Origin: Bacteroidales bacterium
GTDB lineage: Bacteria; Bacteroidota; Bacteroidia; Bacteroidales; F082
NCBI GenBank assembly: GCA_017394865.1
Contig: JAFPWT010000018.1
Location: 1 to 64,000 of the forward strand
Direction: 5' to 3'
DNA: 64,000 bases
The position numbers and the translations under genes were made by a program. The notes beneath the pieces were generated by a model. It had not been told where the DNA came from. It ran no database searches and was given only the letters and a program-made list of their open reading frames with translations. Positions 1 to 8,393 of this stretch are shown here, in pieces (positions within the stretch are counted from its first letter, which is position 1; every line of letters begins with the position of its first letter).

Positions 1-97
<97 letters not shown>

Positions 98-107
98 CCC
101 ATACGAG

Positions 108-137
108 AAGCCTTCGCGCAATGCGGAGGCTTTTTTG
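108..137 (+). terminator. Rho-independent terminator of the rRNA operon
   Basis: A 10-bp stem, AAGCCTTCGC pairing with GCGGAGGCTT with one G-T wobble, is followed by a run of six T. It lies about 10 nt after the 5S 3' end, where an rRNA operon terminator is expected. Confidence 0.85.
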
Positions 138-161
138 TTTGTGTTTTGCAGCCTAGGCTTA

Positions 162-230
162 GCGGTGTGCCCTCTGAGGCGCCTAGCGTATCTCCGCAGG
201 AGATATGCAGCGCCGAAGGGGGCACATCGC
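162..230. repeat. 69-nt imperfect inverted repeat (structured element of unknown role)
   Basis: Bases 162-195 pair with 199-230 around a GCA loop. The apical stem is TATCTCC-GCA-GGAGATA, extended by GC pairs. A small internal loop follows, then GGCGC pairs with GCGCC, and after a second internal loop CGGTGTGCCC pairs with GGGCACATCG, including a G-T wobble. Roughly 28 pairs can form. It sits after the rRNA terminator and just upstream of the folC promoter, with no open reading frame. It could be a dispersed palindromic repeat or a small structured RNA. Confidence 0.6.
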
Positions 231-261
231 AGGGCCTTGCGGAGCATTTAAAAATAATTCT

Positions 262-269
262 TATCTTTG
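262..269 (+). promoter_or_regulatory. Bacteroidota -7 promoter box for folC
   Basis: TATCTTTG matches the Bacteroidota consensus TAnnTTTG and is followed by C. A TTG at 237-239 could be the -33 element. The box lies 25 nt upstream of the chosen folC start. Confidence 0.6.
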
Positions 270-294
270 CCATTTCAAAGGAAATCTGACGGAA

Positions 295-1581
295 ATGACC
301 TACCAAGAAACCCTCGACTGGATGTATCAACAGCTGCCAATGTACCAACGCATCGGCGCTGCGGCCTATAAAGCTGACCTCAACAATACCATCGCCCTGC
401 TCGAACACCTGGGCAACCCCCACCGTGACTTCAAATCGGTCCACGTGGCCGGAACCAACGGCAAAGGATCCACCTCCCATATGCTGGCCTCCATCTTCCA
501 AGAAGCTGGCTATAAGACAGGCCTCTACACCTCGCCTCACCTGCGCGACTTCAGAGAACGCATCCGCATCAACGGCGAGATGATCCCCGAAGAGAACGTG
601 GTCGGATTCGTTGAGAATCATCAGGATGCCATCAAGGCTATTCAGCCCTCTTTCTTCGAGATGACCGTAGGCATGGCCTTCGAATATTTCGCCAAAGAAC
701 ATGTGGATATCGCCATCGTGGAAGTGGGCATGGGCGGACGACTCGACTCTACCAACCTCATCACCCCAGAACTGAGCATCATCACCAACATCGGCCTCGA
801 CCATGTACAGTTCCTCGGCGATACCCTCGAGAAGATAGCTTATGAAAAAGCTGGCATCATCAAAGAAGGTGTTCCTGTTGTCATCGGTGAGACCCAACCC
901 GAGACCCATCAGGTGTTTGAAGACAAAGCCGCCGAATGTCACAGTCCCATCTTTTTCGCCGACCAGATCTTCGACTGCGACAAAATCCATATCGACTCGC
1001 TGGCCCAACAGGAATACGACATCTGGAAAAATAGTGAGCTTTATCTTGAAGCCTGTTCCATCCCTTTGATGGGTAACTACCAGAAGAAAAACCTCACCAC
1101 CGTGATGTGCGCCGTCGATCAACTCCGGAAGAAATTCGAGCTATCGGACGACGATATCCGCGATGGCATTTCCAACGTGATCCGTAACACTCACCTCATG
1201 GGACGCTGGCAGATCCTCGAAAAAGAGCCCCTGACCATCGCCGACACTGGCCATAATGTCGATGGCATCCGCGAAGTCGTCAGCCAGCTCGCCGAGATGA
1301 CTTACAACAAACTCCATTTCATCATCGGTATGGTCAACGACAAGGACATCGACCATGTCTTACAGCTGCTACCGCATAGTTGTGAGTATTATTTCTGTAA
1401 AGCGGATATCCCACGTGGTCTCGATGCAAATATCCTGGCTGAAAAAGCCTTCAGTTTTGGTTTGAGAGGGAGTGTATACAGTTCAGTACGTGATGCTTAC
1501 GAGTCTGCCCTCAATGTAGCGGAGTTTGACGATGTCATCTTTATCGGGGGATCTAATTTCGTTGTTGCCGAAGTAGTCTGA
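295..1581 (+). CDS. folC: Bifunctional dihydrofolate synthase / folylpolyglutamate synthase
   Basis: 428 aa, cytoplasmic Mur-ligase-family enzyme. It joins glutamate to dihydropteroate and lengthens the glutamate tail of folates, using ATP. The P-loop HVAGTNGKGST lies at about residues 50-60. GMGGRLDSTN and the C-terminal IADTGHNVDGIREV (Mur ligase C domain) are also typical, and the length is normal for FolC. The open frame extends back to an ATG at 205, but that extension reads through the promoter box at 262-269 and starts with residues unlike FolC. The ATG at 295, giving MTYQETLDWMYQQ, is therefore preferred. The next gene has its own promoter overlapping this gene's 3' end. Confidence 0.95.
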   Translation: MTYQETLDWMYQQLPMYQRIGAAAYKADLNNTIALLEHLGNPHRDFKSVHVAGTNGKGSTSHMLASIFQEAGYKTGLYTSPHLRDFRERIRINGEMIPEENVVGFVENHQDAIKAIQPSFFEMTVGMAFEYFAKEHVDIAIVEVGMGGRLDSTNLITPELSIITNIGLDHVQFLGDTLEKIAYEKAGIIKEGVPVVIGETQPETHQVFEDKAAECHSPIFFADQIFDCDKIHIDSLAQQEYDIWKNSELYLEACSIPLMGNYQKKNLTTVMCAVDQLRKKFELSDDDIRDGISNVIRNTHLMGRWQILEKEPLTIADTGHNVDGIREVVSQLAEMTYNKLHFIIGMVNDKDIDHVLQLLPHSCEYYFCKADIPRGLDANILAEKAFSFGLRGSVYSSVRDAYESALNVAEFDDVIFIGGSNFVVAEVV

Positions 1582-1588
1582 TTTTTAT

Positions 1589-1596
1589 TACCTTTG
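1589..1596 (+). promoter_or_regulatory. -7 promoter box for tamL
   Basis: TACCTTTG followed by C matches TAnnTTTG. A TTG at 1565-1567 gives a 21-nt spacing. The box is only about 17 nt before the GTG start, so the leader would be very short. Confidence 0.5.
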
Positions 1597-1613
1597 CGAA
1601 AAATAACGGTGTC

Positions 1614-3947
1614 GTGCGTAAGAGAGGCCTTCATATTATTTTGGTGTTGCTGGCGACCATGCTGCTGTCGTCATGTGGGGTCAATCGTTTTGTCCCGGAA
1701 GGAAAGTATTTCCTTCAGAAAAACACCGTTGAGATTGAAGGTCAGAAGCCCGAATTCACCAAGTCGGAGGTCTCGTCGTACATCACACAGAAGCCTTTCA
1801 AGGTGCGGTTTCCCTTCCGTTTTCCCGTCTGGCTATATTACGTTACCGAAGACAATTCCGGCCATGGCTTCAGGCATTGGGTCAACGAGAATCTCTCCAG
1901 AAAACCTGAGTATTTCGAATTTGGTGAAGTAGGGAACTCCACCAAGCAGATGGAGCAGTACCTCGAGAACCGTGGCTATTTCAACGCCAAGGTTACCAGC
2001 AATGTGGAGTACTCTAATAAAAAAGCCAAGGTTACCTATACCATCCAGCCTTCAGAACCTTACCGTATCGCTAAAATCGATTACCAGATCGAAGACACTG
2101 CCTTGCTGAGGACCGTCAAACGTCTTGAGAGACGTCTGCCTGCCCAAGCTGGACAGACTTATAACGCATACACCTTGGATGAACAACGGACTACTATCAC
2201 CAGTTTTTTGCGTAACTCCGGCTATTACTATTTCTCTAGAGAATACATCACCTTCGAGGTGGATAGCAGCTTCAACAACCATACGGTGGAGATCAGTATG
2301 AAGATCGCCAATGTGGAGGATCGCGACACAGGTGAGCTGCAGCCGCATAAGAGGTATACCATCAACAAGATCAGCATCTATCCCAACTATCTCCCTTCAA
2401 GGGCATCGCAGCGGCCTACCGATTCGGCTACGATCACTTTCTCCACGGGACTTAGGGATCTGCAGAACACGCTTCATTTCTATTATCATGAGAAGCCACG
2501 CATCCGTCCGGAGACCTTTAGCCAAATGATTATGATCCTAGAAGGCCGTCCCTACCGTCAACGACAGGTGGAACTCACTTACAGCGCCCTCTCCAACCTC
2601 AAGGTGATTGCTAACTCCAGCATTGAGTTCGAACCTGTTCCCTGCGACACGGCTAATTTGCTCAACTGTAGGATCCTGCTGCGACGGGCAAACACCCATT
2701 CAGTCAGGTTCCAGACGGAGGGTACTAACTCGGGAGGCGACCTGGGTATTAGCGGAAGCGTGACCTATACCAACAGGAATATCTTCAAGGGCGCTGAAGT
2801 GCTGACGGTAAGCCTCAAAGGCGGCTTGGAGACCCAAGAAGTCATCAACCTCGGCGATGCCACAGAAGAAGGGAATGGCATCTTCAACACCAGTGAGCTG
2901 ATTCTCAATACTAGCATCTATATCCCGCGTTTTCTGAGTCCCATCCCGTTGAAGACCTTCGCGAGAGACTATCAGCCTCGGACCAACTTTAGCTTGGGAG
3001 GTAGTGTACAAAATCGGTACGCCTACTCGCGTTACATCGCCATGAGCTCGTTTGGTTACGACTGGAAGGCCAATATGCGCTTGCAATTCATCATTACCCC
3101 CATCTACCTGAACTTCGTGAAGGTGAACCCCATCCCTGAATTCCAGGCCATCCTTGACGAGGAGAACAACCAACGTATCAAAGACCAATACACCAGCCAT
3201 TTTGTTTTCGGCGGACGTTATTCGGTGATTTATAACACACAGAGCATCTACAATCCAGGCAACTACATCTATGTCAGGGCTAACTTGGAGTCGAGTGGGG
3301 GCCTGTTGTCACTCTTCAACAACGCCCCGCTCATCACTACACAGGACGATCACCATGAGCTGTTTGGCATCCGTTACGCCCAGTTCCTACGAGCTGATGT
3401 GGACTTCCGGCAATACTACAAACTGGCTGACAAAACTTGGTTCGTTTGCAGGCAGTTGGTGGGCTGTGGAATGCCATACGGCAACTCCTACGATATGCCT
3501 TTCGAGCGTAGCTTCTATTCGGGAGGCTCCGTTGGGATGCGTGGCTGGAAATACCGTAAACTGGGCCCTGGATCGTATCAGCCCACTAATGGGGATAATA
3601 ACATCGAGCGCATCGGCGACATCCAGTTGGAATTGAATTCTGAGTTGCGTTTTCCGATTTACAACTCATTTAACGGTGCCGTTTTTCTCGATGCGGGAAA
3701 CATCTGGAACTACCATGCAAACCCATTGCTCCCTGGCGGTGAGTTCAACTTCAATACTTTCTATAAGCAAATTGCTGTCGATGCCGGCTTTGGCGTTCGC
3801 CTCGACTTCAACATCGCCGTCGTTCGTGTCGACTGGGCTTTCCCCCTCAGGAATCCCTATCCCGACGCCTATGATAACTACTGGATCATCGACGATTTCA
3901 ATATCCTCAACACGCACCTCTCACTCAACATCGGATATCCTTTCTAA
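1614..3947 (+). CDS. tamL: TamL-like BamA/TamA-family outer-membrane assembly lipoprotein
   Basis: 777 aa starting at GTG. The N-terminus has a hydrophobic segment and a lipobox ending LLSSC, so it is a predicted lipoprotein. POTRA-like regions follow, with recognisable stretches such as ENRGYFNAKVTS and LRNSGYYYFS. The C-terminal half is a 16-strand-type Omp85 barrel containing GGSVGMRGWKYRKLGPG, the conserved (V/I)RG motif of this superfamily, and the protein ends in aromatic F. Lipidated TamA-like proteins (TamL) are characteristic of Bacteroidota and work with TamB in moving or inserting material into the outer membrane. No tamB is present here. BamA itself is not lipidated and has five POTRA domains, so TamL fits better. 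Confidence 0.82.
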   Translation: MRKRGLHIILVLLATMLLSSCGVNRFVPEGKYFLQKNTVEIEGQKPEFTKSEVSSYITQKPFKVRFPFRFPVWLYYVTEDNSGHGFRHWVNENLSRKPEYFEFGEVGNSTKQMEQYLENRGYFNAKVTSNVEYSNKKAKVTYTIQPSEPYRIAKIDYQIEDTALLRTVKRLERRLPAQAGQTYNAYTLDEQRTTITSFLRNSGYYYFSREYITFEVDSSFNNHTVEISMKIANVEDRDTGELQPHKRYTINKISIYPNYLPSRASQRPTDSATITFSTGLRDLQNTLHFYYHEKPRIRPETFSQMIMILEGRPYRQRQVELTYSALSNLKVIANSSIEFEPVPCDTANLLNCRILLRRANTHSVRFQTEGTNSGGDLGISGSVTYTNRNIFKGAEVLTVSLKGGLETQEVINLGDATEEGNGIFNTSELILNTSIYIPRFLSPIPLKTFARDYQPRTNFSLGGSVQNRYAYSRYIAMSSFGYDWKANMRLQFIITPIYLNFVKVNPIPEFQAILDEENNQRIKDQYTSHFVFGGRYSVIYNTQSIYNPGNYIYVRANLESSGGLLSLFNNAPLITTQDDHHELFGIRYAQFLRADVDFRQYYKLADKTWFVCRQLVGCGMPYGNSYDMPFERSFYSGGSVGMRGWKYRKLGPGSYQPTNGDNNIERIGDIQLELNSELRFPIYNSFNGAVFLDAGNIWNYHANPLLPGGEFNFNTFYKQIAVDAGFGVRLDFNIAVVRVDWAFPLRNPYPDAYDNYWIIDDFNILNTHLSLNIGYPF

Positions 3948-3950
3948 GCT

Positions 3951-5363
3951 ATGACCAGGGAAGCTTTGGCAAATCTTTTGACCAATTCCTTCGGCTTCAT
4001 ACCTACCGAGGGGCAGGCCACGGTGTTGCGACACTTGGCTGCCTTCCTGCTTTCAGGGAAGCAGCATCCTACCTATATCCTCAAAGGCTATGCCGGTACT
4101 GGCAAGACCACCTTGGTGACCACTTTGGTGAAGGCTTTGCCTGAAATCGGGATGGACTATGTGCTGGTGGCTCCTACCGGTCGTGCCGCCAAGGTACTGG
4201 GCGGCTATACGCATCGCTACGCTTCCACCATCCACAAGAAAATCTATCAGGTGATGGCATATCCCGACGGTAGCTTGAGGATGGCGAGGGCACAGAACAA
4301 GCATAAAAACACGCTTTTCATCGTCGATGAGGCCTCCATGATCGGCGAGTCGCACGACTTTGGCACCAAAAGCCTGCTCGACGACTTGCTGGAATATGTC
4401 TTCAGCGGCGAACAATGCCGACTGTTGCTGATCGGTGATACGGCGCAGCTGCCGCCCGTGGGCAACGAGAACAGTCCCGCCTTGGATATCGACTATTTGC
4501 AAAGCCAGTTTCCGCTGACTATCGCCTCGTTTGAGCTGACAGAGGTGAAACGACAAGCCCTTCAGTCGGGCATCTTGAGCAACGCCACCCATCTCAGGGA
4601 GGAATTGACACAAAACCAGTTCGTTTATCAGCTCCCACTTTTTGACATTCATTTCAACGATACAAAGCGCATTGATCCCGAGACCTTTGAAGAGCTGCTT
4701 CACGAGGCTTTTGATGCTGGAGAGGGCAATGAAGCCGTTGTCGTTTGCAAGTCGAACAAGAGAGCCAACCTCTTCAACCAGGCGGTGCGAAACCGGATTC
4801 TGAATATTGAGGGGGAGATTGCCACTGGCGACAGGCTGATGATTGTGAAGAACAACTACTTCTGGGCCGATGGCAACAAGGAGATCAGCTTTATTGCCAA
4901 TGGCGATATGGCTGAGATCATGAAGATTGCGCGTTATGAAGAACTATACGGGTTCCGCTTTGCCGATGTGGAGTTGAGTTTCCCCGATTATCCCGATGCA
5001 CCGAATCTGGATGTGAAGATTTTGCTTGACGCGTTGAATAGCGATAGCGCCTCGTTGACCGAAGAGGAGAATACTCGGTTAAGGACTGCTATCGAGGCCG
5101 ATTACATGGATATCCCGAACCGTCGGGAGCGTTACAAGGAAATGAAGAAAAATCCTTGGTTCAATGCTTTGCAGGTGAAGTTTGCCTATGCATTGACGTG
5201 TCACAAAACCCAAGGTGGCCAATGGAAGCGCGTTTTCGTGGATTCCTCATTGAATCTGAAAGACGAGTTGGAGAAGGAAGACCTCCGGTGGCTTTACACG
5301 GCAATTACCCGTGCACAGGAAGAGCTTTACTTCGTCAATTTCAAGGATGAGTTTTTCCTTTAA
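3951..5363 (+). CDS. RecD/PIF1-like superfamily 1 DNA helicase
   Basis: 470 aa, starting 3 bp after the tamL stop and probably cotranscribed with it. Walker A GYAGTGKTT lies at about residues 46-54 and Walker B IVDEAS at about 124-129. An SF1 C-terminal motif set, TCHKTQGGQW and WLYTAITRAQEELYFV, corresponds to the UvrD_C_2 region and motif VI. The protein is shorter than RecD2 (over 700 aa) and lacks its N-terminal helix-hairpin-helix region. It is therefore called a RecD-like ATP-dependent helicase common in Bacteroidota, presumably acting in DNA repair or recombination. The exact substrate is unknown. It converges with tonB, only 21 nt away, and no terminator is visible between them. Confidence 0.85.
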   Translation: MTREALANLLTNSFGFIPTEGQATVLRHLAAFLLSGKQHPTYILKGYAGTGKTTLVTTLVKALPEIGMDYVLVAPTGRAAKVLGGYTHRYASTIHKKIYQVMAYPDGSLRMARAQNKHKNTLFIVDEASMIGESHDFGTKSLLDDLLEYVFSGEQCRLLLIGDTAQLPPVGNENSPALDIDYLQSQFPLTIASFELTEVKRQALQSGILSNATHLREELTQNQFVYQLPLFDIHFNDTKRIDPETFEELLHEAFDAGEGNEAVVVCKSNKRANLFNQAVRNRILNIEGEIATGDRLMIVKNNYFWADGNKEISFIANGDMAEIMKIARYEELYGFRFADVELSFPDYPDAPNLDVKILLDALNSDSASLTEEENTRLRTAIEADYMDIPNRRERYKEMKKNPWFNALQVKFAYALTCHKTQGGQWKRVFVDSSLNLKDELEKEDLRWLYTAITRAQEELYFVNFKDEFFL

Positions 5364-5384
5364 TGCTTTCCTAAATCCCCTAAA

Positions 5385-6188
5385 TTAATGGTTCAAGAGG
5401 AAGTTGTACGTGATGGTTCCGATTTGTTCTTCTGGAGCGTTTGGATCGGGAACAAACTCGGAATTGCGTGCGGCCTCCAGCGCCATCTGTCTCATTTCCT
5501 TATTGCTGACGAAGGTGCCTTTGTCTGAGATTTCTGCTTTGACGACTTTACCTTCACGATTCACGCGGATTTTCACGGTGATTTGGCCTTCTTCGGTGAA
5601 GTTTTTAGAGGGAGGTTGGAGTGACTTGGAGCCGCGATTGCCTAGGTCAAAGCTAATGCCTGGCCCATTGCCTTTTCCACCTTGCTCGTCATAGTTAGTT
5701 GCACCAGGAGTTCCATTGGGCTTGCCTTGGTCGCCGGGCTTGCCGGTAATACCTTCTGAGCTACCCTCCTGAGGCTTATCGGTCTTTTTGAACAGGGCTT
5801 TCTCGTTTACTTGAGGTTTTTCTGGCTCTTTCTTGGGCTCTTCCTTAGGCTCGATTTCGGTCTTTTCCTTTGAATCCTTCTTTTTCTCCGTGTTGATGGC
5901 GAAAGTCTCCTCTGTATCTTGGGTGACGATGTCTTCGTCGCTTATTACCGACTCGTTTTCGTGGGGCTTGGGTGGGGCTTCCGATTCGGGGATGGCCGAC
6001 TTGTCGGTCTGGTTGTCGCCCATGCCTTCGTCATACATGCCAAGGTTTACCTCCACGCCTTCATCTTCACCGCCTTCAGGCGGGTCGGAGGGGCGGAATG
6101 CCATCAGGGCGAGCACCAGCACGACCAAGGCATGGATCAGCAGGGTGCCCAAAACGGCAAGGACTTTATCTTTTTTACGGTTCTTCAT
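5385..6188 (-). CDS. tonB: TonB-family energy transducer
   Basis: 267 aa. One N-terminal transmembrane helix (about residues 8-30) follows a KNRKKDK start. A long charged Pro/Glu/Lys-rich periplasmic linker comes next, then a Gly-rich stretch and a C-terminal TonB domain (VKIRVNREGKVVKAEIS ... GTITYNFLL). It transmits proton-motive force from ExbB/ExbD to TonB-dependent outer-membrane receptors. The frame is open further upstream to 6263, but the ATG at 6188 places the membrane helix at the N-terminus as in the family. It overlaps the end of exbD by 14 bp, which suggests translational coupling. A TolA-like role is possible, but no pal or tolB lies nearby. Confidence 0.88.
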   Translation of the reverse strand: MKNRKKDKVLAVLGTLLIHALVVLVLALMAFRPSDPPEGGEDEGVEVNLGMYDEGMGDNQTDKSAIPESEAPPKPHENESVISDEDIVTQDTEETFAINTEKKKDSKEKTEIEPKEEPKKEPEKPQVNEKALFKKTDKPQEGSSEGITGKPGDQGKPNGTPGATNYDEQGGKGNGPGISFDLGNRGSKSLQPPSKNFTEEGQITVKIRVNREGKVVKAEISDKGTFVSNKEMRQMALEAARNSEFVPDPNAPEEQIGTITYNFLLNH

Positions 6189-6612
6189 TTGGTGCTTTTG
6201 ATGTGGCCAAAATAACCTTGTGATGTCGTTGAGCGTTTTTATTGATGTCGTTGACAGCGTCAATCACGGTGACGATATGTTGTGCAGTTGCGTCTTTGTC
6301 GGCACGTAGTACGATGGTAATGTCCTCTTCTCCCTTGATCTGGTTGCTGATGGCTTCGGAAAGCTCTTTTTTTCCGGGATTTTCAACAGGAGTGTCTCCT
6401 ACGAGATATTGCCCGTCCTGGGTGATGGAAACGGCGAGCGACTGTTTGTCCGTAGTGGTCTCGCTAGAGCTTTGGGGCAGCAGCAGTTTGATGGCGCTGG
6501 GGGCCACCATCGTGGAGGTTATCATAAAGAAGATCAACAGCAGGAACACCAGGTCCGACATGGACGAGGAGTTGAAACTGACGCCGAGCTTGTTTCTAGT
6601 CTTGATAGCCAT
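6175..6612 (-). CDS. exbD: ExbD/TolR-family biopolymer transport protein
   Basis: 145 aa. A short cytoplasmic N-terminus is followed by one membrane helix (SDLVFLLLIFFMITSTMV) with the aspartate typical of ExbD/TolR near its start. A periplasmic domain containing VLRADKDATAQHIVTVIDAV completes the protein. With ExbB it forms the proton channel that energises TonB. It lies 20 bp downstream of exbB and overlaps tonB. Confidence 0.92.
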   Translation of the reverse strand: MAIKTRNKLGVSFNSSSMSDLVFLLLIFFMITSTMVAPSAIKLLLPQSSSETTTDKQSLAVSITQDGQYLVGDTPVENPGKKELSEAISNQIKGEEDITIVLRADKDATAQHIVTVIDAVNDINKNAQRHHKVILATSKAPNEEP

Positions 6613-6632
6613 GTTGGTAGTGTTTTAGGTGT

Positions 6633-7259
6633 TTAGGCGGGCTCGTTGAGGACGTCCATGAACTCGGTGGCCTTGGCTTCGAGCAGGTTGACGACGTTCT
6701 GGATTTTGGCCACGATGATGGTGTAGAAAATATAGGCGATGATGCCAACGATCAAGCCACCCACAGTGGTAATCATGGCCTCATAGATACCTCCTGACAA
6801 CTTCGCAATGTCGATGTTGGTCTCTGTGCTTATTTTATAGAAAGCGCGAATCATACCGGTCACAGTGCCGAGAAAACCAATCATCGGTGAAGCGCTGGCG
6901 ATCATGGAGAGGAGCGATACTCCTTTCTCCAACTTGCCTACTTCGATGTTGCCCACGTTCTCAATGGTGGTGTTGATATCACTGAGGGGCCTGCCGATGC
7001 GCGAAAGACCTTTCTCAATCATCCGGGCGATGGGGGTGTCGCTTCCTCTGCACAGGGCTTTGGCACTTTCCACCTTACCTTCTTTCATGTATTCACGGAT
7101 ACGGTCCATGAAGCTTTGGTCGAACCGCATGGCCCGCTTGACCACGATGAAACGCTCGATGAAGATGTAAACGGCAATGATGGAAAGCACGGCAAGGACA
7201 ATCATGATCCAGCTGCCTTCGTAAGCAAGTTGAAGATAGGTTTTTACAGTCGGTTCCAT
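6633..7259 (-). CDS. exbB: ExbB/TolQ (MotA-family) proton channel protein
   Basis: 208 aa with three predicted membrane helices, at about residues 15-35, 115-140 and 160-180. The family signature is present: SMIASASPMIGFLGTVTGMI followed by a Thr-rich helix (AMITTVGGLIVGIIAYIFY). It is the first gene of a three-gene exbB-exbD-tonB operon driving import through TonB-dependent receptors. Two -7-type boxes lie directly upstream. Confidence 0.92.
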   Translation of the reverse strand: MEPTVKTYLQLAYEGSWIMIVLAVLSIIAVYIFIERFIVVKRAMRFDQSFMDRIREYMKEGKVESAKALCRGSDTPIARMIEKGLSRIGRPLSDINTTIENVGNIEVGKLEKGVSLLSMIASASPMIGFLGTVTGMIRAFYKISTETNIDIAKLSGGIYEAMITTVGGLIVGIIAYIFYTIIVAKIQNVVNLLEAKATEFMDVLNEPA

Positions 7260-7292
7260 TATTCTTTTATTTTAAATTTTTCAAGATGGGTA

Positions 7293-7318
7293 CAAAGATA
7301 TTAAAATAACCAAAATTA
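7293..7318 (-). promoter_or_regulatory. Promoter region of exbB-exbD-tonB (two candidate -7 boxes)
   Basis: Reading the minus strand, TAATTTTG lies at 7318-7311 and TATCTTTG at 7300-7293. Both match TAnnTTTG. The nearer box is about 34 nt from the exbB start. No clear -33 element is seen at the ideal spacing, so which box is used is undecided. Confidence 0.5.
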
Positions 7319-7325
7319 TACCATT

Positions 7326-8393
7326 TTATTGCGCTTTGGGACGTGGATGCCAAATTTTTCCGCTGCACGAATCGTCAGGGGCCCCGGTGACGGAACAGAG
7401 GACGTTGGTGCGGCCTTCGAGGCGAAGCAGTCCGAGGAGAGCGAAGATCAAGGCTTCTTTGTAGTCGACGGTCATGCGATCGGGGACGACCACTTGATGC
7501 TGGGTGTGTTTTTGGATCCGCTCGATGAGATAACTGTTGAGCGCTCCGCCGCCGGTGACGAGCATCTTGCCTTGAGGCAACATGTCGACGGATTGGGCAA
7601 TCTGCATGGCGATGTGCTCCACAAAGGTAGCCAGAGCGTCATTGGTAGGGCAGGATTGCAAAAGCGTTTTCTGATGGGTCTCGAAGAACTCGCGTCCCAA
7701 CGATTTCGGAGGCGACTGACGGTAAAACTCATTATCGTTGAGCGTTTCGAGCAGCTGATGGTCGATATGGCCTTGGCGGGCTAGATGTCCGTCCTTGTCG
7801 TAAGCGAGGCCTTCGCACTGAGCCAGCCAGTTCAATGCTTGGTTGGCGATGCAGATGTCGTAGGCGATGCGTTTGCCGTCGAGATCGTATGAAAGGTTAG
7901 CGATGCCACCGATGTTAAGGCAGATGGCATATTCACCGAAAAGCAGGTCGTCGCCGATGGGCACCAGGGGAGCGCCTTGTCCGCCTTTGTTGACGTCCTC
8001 GGTGCGGAAGTCGTTGACGACAGTCAAGCCGCATGCATCAGCTAGCGCCTGTCCGTCGCCGATCTGAAGGGTGTAGCGCAGTTCGGGTTTGTGAAATACG
8101 GTGTGTCCGTGCGACGCCACAAAGTCGGGCTTAACGCCTTGTTTTTTCACAAACCTCAAGACTTGCTGTCCGAGGTAGGCGCCGTATTCTTGATCAAGGG
8201 GTATCAGTTCTTCGGGCTTGTGAAGAAAGGCGTCGGCCAGTTGGTCGTGCCAGTATTTGGGGTAGGGTAGTGTTTCCGCTGCTTCGATCTGATAGCTATA
8301 ATGTCCTTCGTCGCTGGTGAAACGCACCAAGGCAAGGTCGAGGCCGTCGAGCGAGCTGCCCGACATCAGTCCAATGGCGAGGGCAGTCTTCAT
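7326..8393 (-). CDS. anmK: Anhydro-N-acetylmuramic acid kinase
   Basis: 355 aa, close to the usual family length. The N-terminal phosphate-binding motif GLMSGSSLDGLDLALV is diagnostic. ASHGHTVFHKP, LNIGGIANLSY and LVTGGGALNSYLIERI complete the ASKHA-fold AnmK pattern. The enzyme phosphorylates and opens 1,6-anhydro-MurNAc released during peptidoglycan turnover, feeding it back to MurNAc-6-phosphate in the cytoplasm. It overlaps murF by 4 bp (ATGA), so a peptidoglycan synthesis enzyme and a recycling enzyme are translated together. Confidence 0.95.
   Translation of the reverse strand: MKTALAIGLMSGSSLDGLDLALVRFTSDEGHYSYQIEAAETLPYPKYWHDQLADAFLHKPEELIPLDQEYGAYLGQQVLRFVKKQGVKPDFVASHGHTVFHKPELRYTLQIGDGQALADACGLTVVNDFRTEDVNKGGQGAPLVPIGDDLLFGEYAICLNIGGIANLSYDLDGKRIAYDICIANQALNWLAQCEGLAYDKDGHLARQGHIDHQLLETLNDNEFYRQSPPKSLGREFFETHQKTLLQSCPTNDALATFVEHIAMQIAQSVDMLPQGKMLVTGGGALNSYLIERIQKHTQHQVVVPDRMTVDYKEALIFALLGLLRLEGRTNVLCSVTGAPDDSCSGKIWHPRPKAQ

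Noticed and set aside
205-294. Upstream extension of folC to ATG 205
   Set aside because: It reads through the -7 box at 262-269 and the end of the hairpin, and adds residues absent from FolC proteins.
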